64,000 nt of DNA from NCBI GenBank assembly GCA_041675905.1, contig JBAYSX010000014.1:7627-71626 (forward strand), given 5' to 3'. Shown here one piece after another: positions 53,037 through 60,832 of the stretch; positions within the stretch are counted from its first letter, which is position 1, and each line of letters begins with the position of its first letter. A model generated the notes under the pieces. That model saw nothing but the letters and a program-made list of their open reading frames with translations, was not told where the DNA came from and searched no databases. The position numbers and the translations under genes are program-made. This stretch comes from Sandaracinobacteroides sp041675905. GTDB taxonomy: Bacteria; Pseudomonadota; Alphaproteobacteria; Sphingomonadales; Sphingomonadaceae.

Positions 53037-54911
53037 ATGGATTTTCAGCGCGATCAGGGCAGCCACGCCGCCGAGGCCGTTACCCCCGAAGTCCCGGCGA
53101 CCCATGCTATCTATGGTCCGCGCTTCCCGATCCGGATCGATCATGCGCGCGACTCGAAGCTGACGGAATTTGGCAAGGAAACGCTGCGGGATCGCTATCT
53201 GTTGCCCGGCGAAGGACCGCAGGATCTGTTCGCCCGTGTCGCTGCCGCATATGCCGACGACGCCGAACATGCGCAGCGGCTTTATGATTATATCTCCGGC
53301 CTGTGGTTCATGCCGGCAACGCCCATCCTGTCCAACGGTGGCACCGGGCGCGGCCTGCCGATCAGCTGCTATCTCAATTCCGTGCCGGACAGCCTGGAAG
53401 GCATCCTCGACACCTGGAACGAAAATGTCTGGCTGGCGTCGCGCGGCGGCGGCATCGGCACCTATTGGGGCCGGGTGCGCGGCATTGGCGAGCCAGTGGG
53501 CCTGAACGGTAAGACTTCGGGAATCATCCCGTTCGTGCGCGTGATGGATTCACTGACGCTGGCCATCAGCCAGGGCAGTCTGCGGCGCGGTTCCGCCGCC
53601 GTCTATCTCGATATCTCCCATCCGGAGATTGAGGAATTTCTCGAAATCCGCAAAACCAGCGGCGATTTCAACCGGAAAGCGCTCAATCTGCACCACGGGG
53701 TGCTGATTACCGACGCCTTCATGAACGCAGTGCGCAATGGCGAACCCTTCGACCTCGTCTCACCGAAAACCGGCGACGTGCGCGGAACCGTGGATGCGCG
53801 CGCGCTGTTCCAGAAGCTGGTCGAGGTGCGGCTGGCGACCGGCGAGCCGTATATCGTCTTCATCGACCATGTGAATCGCACCATGCCCAAACATCATCGC
53901 GATCTGGGCCTCAAGGTGACGACCTCCAACCTGTGTTCAGAGATTACGCTGCCCACCGGGCCGGACCATCTCGGCAACGATCGTACGGCGGTTTGCTGCC
54001 TGTCCAGCCTCAATCTCGAAACCTGGGACGAGTGGAACGGCGACCGGCGCTTTATCGAGGATGTCATGCGCTTCCTCGACAATGTGCTGAGCGATTATAT
54101 CGCGCGCGCGTCCGACGAAATGAGCCGCGCCCGCTATGCGGCGATGCGGGAGCGGTCGGTCGGTCTTGGGGTCATGGGGCTGCACAGCTTCTATCAGGCG
54201 CGCAATTTACCGTTCGAATCTGCGATGGCGAAATCGTGGAATCTCAAGATGTTCCGCCATATCCGCGAAAAGGTGGACGAGGCCTCCATGCTGCTCGCCG
54301 CCGAGCGTGGCCCGTGCCCGGACGCCGAGGAAATGGGCGTGATGGAGCGGTTTTCCTGCAAGATGGCGATTGCGCCGACGGCGTCGATCAGCATCATCTG
54401 CGGCGGCACGTCCGCCTGTATCGAACCGATCCCGGCCAATATCTATACGCACAAGACGCTGTCGGGCAGCTTTGTCGTCAGGAACCCCCATCTCGAACGG
54501 TTACTGATTGAGAAATCGCGCAACAGCGAGAGCGTGTGGAGCTCGATTCTGGAACAGGGCGGTTCAGTCCAGCATCTCGATTTCCTCAGCGTCGATGAAA
54601 AGGCCACCTACCGCACCGCATTCGAAATCGACCAGCGCTGGATGCTGGAACTGGCCGGCGACCGTACGCCTTATATCGATCAGGCGCAGTCGCTGAATCT
54701 GTATCTGCCCGCCGATATCGAGAAATGGGATTTGCTGATGCTGCATTTCCGCGCGTGGGAACTGGGCATCAAATCGCTCTATTATCTGCGGTCCAAATCG
54801 ATCCAGCGCGCCGGTTTCGCCGGCGCCGATGGCGGAGTGGAGGCCGACAACACGCCCGACCTGCGCCGCATCGAAGTCACCGACTATGATGAATGTCTGG
54901 CCTGCCAATAA
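53037..54911 (+). CDS. nrdA: Ribonucleoside-diphosphate reductase, large subunit (class I)
   Basis: 624 residues from ATG 53037, preceded by GAGGAAGG; an ATG at 53013 is also in frame. Active-site Cys in ISCYLNSVPDS and SNLCSEITLPTG; CCLSSLNLE follows; the redox tail ends CLACQ. PTASISIICGGTSACIEPIP marks the substrate-binding barrel. About 130 residues shorter than E. coli NrdA because the N-terminal ATP cone is missing, so dATP overall inhibition should be absent or located elsewhere. Makes dNDPs with NrdB. Confidence 0.94.
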   Translation: MDFQRDQGSHAAEAVTPEVPATHAIYGPRFPIRIDHARDSKLTEFGKETLRDRYLLPGEGPQDLFARVAAAYADDAEHAQRLYDYISGLWFMPATPILSNGGTGRGLPISCYLNSVPDSLEGILDTWNENVWLASRGGGIGTYWGRVRGIGEPVGLNGKTSGIIPFVRVMDSLTLAISQGSLRRGSAAVYLDISHPEIEEFLEIRKTSGDFNRKALNLHHGVLITDAFMNAVRNGEPFDLVSPKTGDVRGTVDARALFQKLVEVRLATGEPYIVFIDHVNRTMPKHHRDLGLKVTTSNLCSEITLPTGPDHLGNDRTAVCCLSSLNLETWDEWNGDRRFIEDVMRFLDNVLSDYIARASDEMSRARYAAMRERSVGLGVMGLHSFYQARNLPFESAMAKSWNLKMFRHIREKVDEASMLLAAERGPCPDAEEMGVMERFSCKMAIAPTASISIICGGTSACIEPIPANIYTHKTLSGSFVVRNPHLERLLIEKSRNSESVWSSILEQGGSVQHLDFLSVDEKATYRTAFEIDQRWMLELAGDRTPYIDQAQSLNLYLPADIEKWDLLMLHFRAWELGIKSLYYLRSKSIQRAGFAGADGGVEADNTPDLRRIEVTDYDECLACQ

Positions 54912-54926
54912 CAAAATAAAGGGGGT

Positions 54927-54947
54927 GAAGGGGCCTCAGACCCCTTC
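54927..54947. other. Hairpin in nrdA-nrdB spacer
   Basis: GAAGGGG-CCTCAGA-CCCCTTC forms a 7-bp stem between the two subunit genes. It may limit read-through or stabilise one message end. Confidence 0.4.
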
Positions 54948-54991
54948 CCGCCGGAGGCATCTTCCTGCCTTCCTGATTTCCGGAGTCTCCC

Positions 54992-56041
54992 ATGTCCCTG
55001 CTTGAATCTTCCCGCATTTACAAACCCTTCGAATACCCATGGGCCTTCGAATATTGGAAAAAACAGCAGCAATTGCACTGGCTGCCCGAAGAAGTTCCTC
55101 TGGGCGAGGACTGCCGGGACTGGGCGCAAAAGCTGACGGAGAATGAGCGCAATCTGCTGATGCAGATTTTCCGCTTTTTCACCCAGGCCGATGTGGAAGT
55201 GCAGGATTGCTACCACGAAAAATACGGCAGGGTCTTCAAGCCCACCGAAGTGAAGATGATGCTGACGGCATTCTCAAATATGGAAACCATCCATATTGCC
55301 GCCTACAGCCATCTTCTCGATACGGTCGGGATGCCGGAATCCGAATATTCCGCTTTCCTTTCGTACAAGGAAATGCGGGACAAGCATGATTATCTGTCGA
55401 CCTTTGGCGTCGATTCCGATGCCGATATTGCCCGGACGCTGGCGATGTTCGGCGGCTTCACCGAAGGTGTACAGTTATTCGCCAGCTTTGCGATGCTGAT
55501 GAACTTCCCGCGCTTCAACAAGATGAAGGGCATGGGGCAGATCATCAGTTGGTCGGTCCGCGATGAAAGCCTGCATTGCGAAGGCATTACCCGGCTGTTC
55601 CACGCCTTTTGTGCCGAGCGCCAGTGCCTGACGCAGAGCGTGAAGGACGATATTCTGGACATGTGCCAGAAGACTATCCGGCTGGAAGACGCTTTCATCG
55701 ATCTCGCGTTCGAAATGGGCGCGGTTACCGGCATGACGCCGACGGACGTAAAGAAATATATCCGCTTCATCGCCGACTGGCGGCTGAAGCAACTCGGCCT
55801 GAAACCGATTTACCTGATCGACGAGCATCCGCTGCCGTGGCTGCAACCGCTGCTGAACGGCGTGGAACATGCCAATTTCTTTGAAACCCGCGCCACCGAA
55901 TATTCCAAGGCCGCCACTAAGGGCAATTGGAACGAGGTATGGGAAACTTTCGACCAGCGCCAGTCCGCGCGCGTACCCGTGGTCGCCAACGATCTGGCCG
56001 AAATGCCCGATTTTCTCGGGAACGCCCATCACGGAAAGTGA
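54992..56041 (+). CDS. nrdB: Ribonucleoside-diphosphate reductase, small subunit
   Basis: 349 residues. Di-iron ligands in LMQIFRFFTQADVEVQDCYHE, NMETIHIAAYSHLL and SVRDESLHCEG. The Tyr of AYSHL aligns with the radical tyrosine of E. coli NrdB (SYTHI). No ATP cone at the N terminus either. 80 bp downstream of nrdA. Confidence 0.94.
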   Translation: MSLLESSRIYKPFEYPWAFEYWKKQQQLHWLPEEVPLGEDCRDWAQKLTENERNLLMQIFRFFTQADVEVQDCYHEKYGRVFKPTEVKMMLTAFSNMETIHIAAYSHLLDTVGMPESEYSAFLSYKEMRDKHDYLSTFGVDSDADIARTLAMFGGFTEGVQLFASFAMLMNFPRFNKMKGMGQIISWSVRDESLHCEGITRLFHAFCAERQCLTQSVKDDILDMCQKTIRLEDAFIDLAFEMGAVTGMTPTDVKKYIRFIADWRLKQLGLKPIYLIDEHPLPWLQPLLNGVEHANFFETRATEYSKAATKGNWNEVWETFDQRQSARVPVVANDLAEMPDFLGNAHHGK

Positions 56042-56140
56042 CCGCGGCAGAATATTCCGTGATCGGCGCCACTGTCTAAAATAAATGCCTAATATTTGTT
56101 ATGTATTTAGAATTTAGTTGCGCGATCGTCATGTAACTAT

Positions 56141-56195
56141 ATACCCTATGCAGGCTTGTAATTTCTTACAGTGGGCATAGGGGTATGCACATGGG
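56141..56195 (+). promoter_or_regulatory. Leader hairpin masking the ribosome site of the methyltransferase gene
   Basis: ATACCCTATGC (56141-56151) pairs with GCATAGGG-G-TAT (56175-56186, one bulged G). Inside it TGTAA-TTTC-TTACA (56157-56170) forms a second stem. The AGGGG Shine-Dalgarno (56179-56183) before ATG 56191 is inside the outer stem. It could be a translational switch or thermometer-like leader, or a DNA operator. Preceded by an AT-rich promoter zone (56075-56140). Confidence 0.5.
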
Positions 56196-56973
56196 GTTGC
56201 TGGTCGACTGGGTTAAATCCAACTATTCTCTTTATAGCGCGGCAAAAATCGCCCGCGACTTCAGGAGTTTTCCGTCATTATCTCCCGATTCAATGAAGGT
56301 GATAGGGAAAATCTGGAAAATATATCCCAGCACGATGTTGCCGCCCGCGTGACTTTACAATTTGTGCCAGTCCATAGGCACTATCCATGCCGAAGCGATT
56401 CCCGGCGATATTGTGGAATGTGGCGTATGGAGTGGTGGATCTCTGGCGCTCGCGGCCCTGTGGGATCTGCAATACTCTGACAGCAAGCGTATCTATCACG
56501 CATTCGACAGTTTTGAGGGCTTGCCGCCGCCGACGGAAGATGATGGCGCAGTCTTTGAAAACTTCAACACCAACAGCCGCAAGAAAAATCGCATCGCAAC
56601 ACAGAAATTGCAGAAAACCGGCGTATGTGCGGGTGACAGTGCGGATACCGTCCGAATGTTCTTCCACAAACTCGGGATCCCGGCAGACCGCAGCCGTTTC
56701 CATGTTGGCTGGTTTCAGGACACCGTACCTGCGGCCGCTCGCGAAATCGGCCCCTTGTCTATCCTCCGCATCGATGGCGATTGGTATGACAGCACGAAAG
56801 TATGCCTCGATCATTTGTATGACATTGTTTCTCCTGGAGGATATGTCATCGTTGACGATTATGGCTGCTTTTCGGGCTGCAAACGGGCAGTGGATGAGTT
56901 TATGGCAATGTACAACATAAAGGCTCAGCTAACGTTTGTGGACGATCATTGCGTCTGGTTCCGCAAGCCCTGA
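56185..56973 (+). pseudogene. TylF/MycF-type SAM methyltransferase with one in-frame TGA
   Basis: From ATG 56185 (or 56191) the frame reads MGLLVDWVKSNYSLYSAAKI... to a TGA at codon 56 (56350-56352). It then continues in the same frame, LYNLCQSIGTIHAEAIPGD, as a full TylF domain: VECGVWSGGSLALAALWD (SAM loop), AFDSFEGLPPP, RIDGDWYDSTKVCLDHLY and VDDYGCFSGCKRAVDEF. In the family this place has an Arg before LxNL, so CGA to TGA is the likely change. The downstream part (56362-56973, TTG start) keeps the catalytic core and might still be made by re-initiation. Members O-methylate sugars or small metabolites; many are orphan genes. Confidence 0.75.
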
Positions 56974-57094
56974 AGCAGTTTTTTCTGATCGCACTTCTGG
57001 CTGAAAGAAAAGGCGGGGCACCATCTGCATCGCCCTTTTCGTAATACGGACCCTGTCTCCCTCTTGCGCGGTAGCGCCATCCCCGCCATATGCC

Positions 57095-57190
57095 CTGCGG
57101 GAGCCGGAGCGGGCAGGCCATTCGCCAACCCGGTCAGGTCCGGAAGGAAGCAGCCGCAACGATTCCGGTCTGGGTCGCCCCGGTTCCCAC
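57095..57190 (+). ncRNA. ffs: Signal recognition particle RNA, small bacterial type (4.5S)
   Basis: Contains the conserved core GGTCAGGTCCGGAAGGAAGC, followed by AGCC (57132-57154), with the GGAA tetraloop and asymmetric loop. The outer helix is formed by GGGAGCCGGAGCGGGCAGG (from 57099) and the strand GGTCTGGGTCGCCCCGGTTC (57168-57187). Ends about five bases before the rpoH stop codon on the other strand. Exact ends estimated from pairing. Confidence 0.93.
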
Positions 57191-57192
57191 CC

Positions 57193-58095
57193 TCATGCTT
57201 CGGTCAGCCGCCGCTCTTGCGACAGGCGCAGCATTTCCTTCTGCAATTTATCGAACGCCCGCACCTCGATCTGACGCACGCGTTCGCGGCTGATGTCATA
57301 AACCTGACTCAGGGCTTCCAGAGTCTGGGGTTCGTCCACCAGTCGTCGTTCGGTGAGGATATGCCGCTCCCGGTCGTTCAGACCGCTCATCGCTTCCCGC
57401 AGCAGGTCGTGGCGAATGTCGGCTTCCTCGCGCTCGGCCACCAGTACATCCTGCGTCGGGCCGTCGTCCTGCAGCCAGTCCTGCCATTCGCCCTCGCCTT
57501 CCTCGCGCAGGGGCGCGTTCAGGCTGGTGTCGCCGCCTTTTGCCATGCGGCGGTTCATGGACACCACATCCTGCTCGCTGACGCCGAGATCGGTGGCGAT
57601 CTTTTGCACATCCTCGGGCTTCAGATCGCCTTCGTCGATCGCCTGCAGCTGATTTTTCATGCGCCGCAGGTTGAAGAACAGCTTCTTCTGCGCCGCCGTC
57701 GTGCCGATTTTCACCAGCGACCAGCTGCGCAGGATATATTCCTGGATCGACGCCTTGATCCACCACATGGCGTAGGTGGCGAGGCGGAAACCACGTTCGG
57801 GCTCGAACTTCTTCACGCCCTGCATCAGGCCGATATTGCCCTCGCCGATCAGCTCGGCCACCGGCAGGCCATAGCCCCGGTAGCCCATGGCGATCCGTGC
57901 CACCAGGCGCAAATGCGAGGTGACCAGTTTCGTCCCGGCTTCCGGGTCCTGATGTTCCTGCCAGCGTTTCGCCAGCATATATTCCTCATCCGGCTCCAGC
58001 AGCGGAAACTTGCGTATTTCCGACAAATAGCGATTCAGGCTCGCTTCAGGGCCAAGAGCCGGAATACTCTGCGGCAGATTGGTATTGTTTGTCAC
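57193..58095 (-). CDS. rpoH: RNA polymerase sigma factor RpoH (sigma-32)
   Basis: 300 residues. Region 2 with EYMLAKRWQEHQDPEAGTKL, RLVARIAMGYRGYGLPVAEL, and FRLATYAMWWIKASIQEYIL; the RpoH box QKKLFFNLRRMK; region 4 HTH LEALSQVYDISRERVRQIE. Directs heat-shock transcription. It lies 27 bases downstream of rluD on the same strand. The start MTNNTNLPQS has a GAGG SD. Confidence 0.95.
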   Translation of the reverse strand: MTNNTNLPQSIPALGPEASLNRYLSEIRKFPLLEPDEEYMLAKRWQEHQDPEAGTKLVTSHLRLVARIAMGYRGYGLPVAELIGEGNIGLMQGVKKFEPERGFRLATYAMWWIKASIQEYILRSWSLVKIGTTAAQKKLFFNLRRMKNQLQAIDEGDLKPEDVQKIATDLGVSEQDVVSMNRRMAKGGDTSLNAPLREEGEGEWQDWLQDDGPTQDVLVAEREEADIRHDLLREAMSGLNDRERHILTERRLVDEPQTLEALSQVYDISRERVRQIEVRAFDKLQKEMLRLSQERRLTEA

Positions 58096-58122
58096 AGGCT
58101 CCTCCCTGATTGCAAAGTTCCA

Positions 58123-59103
58123 TTAAAGCAACAATCGGCTTACGAGAGCCTGAATATCTTCGGGAACGTCGCTCTCATAATAATGTTCCGCCCCGGTAAC
58201 CGGGTGCAGGAAGCGCAGACTTTGCGCATGCAGCGCCTGACGGTGGAAATCCAGTTCGCGGCAAATATCCGCGAAACGCCCCTGCCCATATACCGGATCG
58301 CCCACCAATGGGTAGCCCAGATGCGCCATATGCACCCGTACCTGATGAGTGCGCCCGGTTTCCAGCCGGCATTCAACCATTGCGGCGCGCTTCAGCGCCT
58401 GCATCAGGCGATAATGGGTGATGGCGCGCTTGCCCTTCGGTGGACGAACCACGGCGACTTTCTGCCGGTTCGCATCCGACCGCGCCAGATTGGTTTCAAT
58501 CCGCCCGGCGGGAGGCGTCGGCAAGCCCGCCACCACAGCCAGATAGCTGCGCCCGATCGTATGCCTGGCAAACTGCGCCGCAAGACCTGCATGCGCACGA
58601 TCCGTCTTGGCAACGACCAGCAGGCCCGATGTGCCCTTGTCGATCCGGTGGACGATGCCAGGACGCGCAACGCCGCCAATGCCGGATAGTCTGCCATGAC
58701 AATGGTGCAGCAGGGCATTCACCAGCGTACCATCGAGATTTCCGGCGGCCGGATGCACCACCATCCCCGCCGGTTTGTCCACGATCAGCAGATGCTCGTC
58801 CTCAAAAACGATATGCAGCGGGATATCTTCCGCCTGCGCCGCCGCCGGGCGGGGATCAGGGATCCGCACGACGATTTCCTCGCCGCCTTTCACCTTCAGC
58901 GCCGGGTCGCGCAGCAGGCGGCCATTCAGGCTTACCTCGCCGGCGGAAACCAGCGCCTTCAATCGCTCGCGCGACAGGGTCGGCAACATGGTTGCCAGCG
59001 CGCGATCGAGTCGCCAGCCCGCCATGTCTGCGGACAATACCACTTTCCGCACACTGCCGGTGTCGCCCGTATCCGGGTCCTCTGCTATCGGTTCCCCTTT
59101 CAT
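58123..59103 (-). CDS. rluD: RluA-family 23S rRNA pseudouridine synthase (RluD-like)
   Basis: 326 residues from ATG 59103 (MKGEPIAEDPDTGD). S4 RNA-binding domain (about 20-85; RLDRALATMLPTLSRERLKA), then the synthase domain with catalytic Asp155 in HRIDKGTSGLLVVAK and GRTHQVRVHMAHLGYPLVGD. The likely target is helix 69 of 23S rRNA. The frame extends upstream without homology. Divergent from the JAMM gene with 26 bases between starts. Confidence 0.92.
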   Translation of the reverse strand: MKGEPIAEDPDTGDTGSVRKVVLSADMAGWRLDRALATMLPTLSRERLKALVSAGEVSLNGRLLRDPALKVKGGEEIVVRIPDPRPAAAQAEDIPLHIVFEDEHLLIVDKPAGMVVHPAAGNLDGTLVNALLHHCHGRLSGIGGVARPGIVHRIDKGTSGLLVVAKTDRAHAGLAAQFARHTIGRSYLAVVAGLPTPPAGRIETNLARSDANRQKVAVVRPPKGKRAITHYRLMQALKRAAMVECRLETGRTHQVRVHMAHLGYPLVGDPVYGQGRFADICRELDFHRQALHAQSLRFLHPVTGAEHYYESDVPEDIQALVSRLLL

Positions 59104-59129
59104 GGCAGCGGCATGTTGGACAATAGGCA

Positions 59130-59540
59130 GTGATTTCAAGAGTGAATCTGACAGGTGCGACAGCGGCAACCATCCGCGCCGCCGTCCATGAAACGCCTGA
59201 TATCGAAGCCTGCGGCATGTTATTTGGCCTATCGGCTTCCGGTGTCCTCCATGTAAACTCGGCCTCGCGCGCAAAAAACATCGCGGCCCGACCATGGAAT
59301 CGCTTTGAAATTGCGCCCGAACATCTGTTCGATGCCCAACGCCGCCATAGGGCGGGTCCGCCCTGGCTCGTCGGCATCTGGCACAGTCATCCGAATGGCG
59401 ACCCCACCCCGAGCCGCTATGATGCCGCCCGCATTACCGACCGTAACTGGCTATGGCTCATCGCTACCCGGACCGCAATCGCTGCCTGGGTACCGGATGG
59501 TGAAGGCTTCCGCCCTGTGCCGCTCGCAATATTGCTGTAA
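59130..59540 (+). CDS. JAMM/MPN+ (Mov34/JAB1) metalloprotease-like protein
   Basis: 136 residues; GTG 59130 is the first start, GTG 59142 is possible. Complete JAMM zinc site: Glu26 in EACGMLFG and H85-S-H87-P with S95 and D98 in HSHPNGDPTPSRYD. Bacterial relatives cut C-terminal tails from ubiquitin-like sulfur carriers or act in cysteine/thio-cofactor pathways. No such partner is next to it, so the substrate is open. Confidence 0.87.
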   Translation: MISRVNLTGATAATIRAAVHETPDIEACGMLFGLSASGVLHVNSASRAKNIAARPWNRFEIAPEHLFDAQRRHRAGPPWLVGIWHSHPNGDPTPSRYDAARITDRNWLWLIATRTAIAAWVPDGEGFRPVPLAILL

Positions 59541-59589
59541 TCAACCAGTCTGCTATGCTCTCTCCCCGTTAAGAATTGGTCAGGAGCCG

Positions 59590-59802
59590 ATGGCGCAAGG
59601 GCAGATACTCTGGTTCGACGCAGCGCGCGGCTTCGGTTTCATCCGTCCTGATCTGGGGCCGCGCGACGTGTTCGTGCATGTCTCCGCGCTGGCGGAAACC
59701 GGCGTCAACGAATTACGCCCCGGCGCAAAGGTCGAGTTCGAACTTCTGCAGGACCGCTCGGGAAGACTCACCGCGCACCGTGTTCTGCCGGCAAAACGCT
59801 AG
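59590..59802 (+). CDS. Cold-shock domain protein
   Basis: 70 residues; AGGAG at 59582-59586 fixes ATG 59590. RNP1-like RGFGFIRP and RNP2-like DVFVHVSAL are present in an otherwise divergent CSD (QILWFDAARGFGFI). Binds single-stranded RNA/DNA. Fifty bases after the JAMM gene. Confidence 0.9.
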   Translation: MAQGQILWFDAARGFGFIRPDLGPRDVFVHVSALAETGVNELRPGAKVEFELLQDRSGRLTAHRVLPAKR

Positions 59803-59820
59803 GGCGGCCATAACCGGCCG

Positions 59821-60675
59821 TTACACCAGTTCGCGCTTGAACAACGCCGTCATGACGCTCCAGCCGCGTTCGGCCTGTTCCGGATTATATGCATCGCTGT
59901 CGGGCACCATCCAGCCATGAAGGGTTCCGGGATACACCTCGATGCTGGCCAGACGGTCCGCGGTGTCAAACGCCTGCCGCAGCGCCCCTTTCGCATCCGG
60001 TTCTTTCGCGTCGTCATCGGCAGCGATGGCGATATGATAGGCGGCGGCGGTGCCGCCAACCAGCCGGTGCGGGCTGCTGGTGTCTTCGGTGACGAGTCGG
60101 CCGCCATGAAAGGATATGACCGCACCCGTCCGCGCCGGCTTCGCGGCAGCCGTGCGGATCGCCATTGCGCCGCCCATGCAAAAGCCGACGGTCCCCATGC
60201 GCGCCTTGTTGTCGACTTCCGGCTGCGTATCGAGAAAATCGACCAGTGCAGAGGCGTCCGTCATGACCTTTTCGTGGTCGAGCGCGGCGATCATCCCCAT
60301 CAATTGCGCGCGGTCTTCGGGGTTGTCGAAGCTGAAGCCGGGCGCAAGGACCGGTGCCGGCCGCAGGCGGTAGAACTGGTTGATCACAATCACCGCATAG
60401 CCATTGCCGGCCAGTCGCGCGCCCATGTCCGTCATAACCGGTCGCAGACCAAAAGCATCGGGATAGAAAATGACGCCCGGGCTGCGGCGCTTGCCGTCGG
60501 GCGCGATCAGCACGGCGTCCATTACGCCATCGTCTGTCCGCACCTGCACATCCCGCCGCGTAACGGGCGTTGCGGCGCCCGCCTTGCCGGCGCTGACTGC
60601 AACACCGGCGGCAATTGTCGACATGGTAAAATTCCGCCGCGAAATCCGGCCTTGCGATGGTCTGTCTCCGATCAT
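59821..60675 (-). CDS. Dienelactone hydrolase family protein with Tat signal
   Basis: 284 residues from ATG 60675, with GGGAGGG upstream. Twin-arginine signal RISRRNFTMSTIAAGVAVSA predicts export as a folded protein. Alpha/beta hydrolase with nucleophile Cys in TVGFCMGGAMAIR and His in GTLHGWM. Cleaves cyclic esters or related bonds; real substrate unknown. Convergent with the cold-shock gene, 18 bases apart. Confidence 0.88.
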   Translation of the reverse strand: MIGDRPSQGRISRRNFTMSTIAAGVAVSAGKAGAATPVTRRDVQVRTDDGVMDAVLIAPDGKRRSPGVIFYPDAFGLRPVMTDMGARLAGNGYAVIVINQFYRLRPAPVLAPGFSFDNPEDRAQLMGMIAALDHEKVMTDASALVDFLDTQPEVDNKARMGTVGFCMGGAMAIRTAAAKPARTGAVISFHGGRLVTEDTSSPHRLVGGTAAAYHIAIAADDDAKEPDAKGALRQAFDTADRLASIEVYPGTLHGWMVPDSDAYNPEQAERGWSVMTALFKRELV

Positions 60676-60832
60676 ACCCACGCCCTCCCGCTGCTGTTTG
60701 ACGCCGAACATGCCCCATCCTCCATGAAAATGTCATGCGAAAAAACGTGGCTCCCGTGTCCTGGCCCTTGGCCTCGCCGCCTTATCGCGTCTAGACCGCA
60801 GCTCTCGATCTTCGTGAAACAGGGAAAAGTCG

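Noticed and set aside
57064..58689. 541-codon open frame on the plus strand
   Set aside because: Runs through ffs and antisense to rpoH and rluD; no homology seen.
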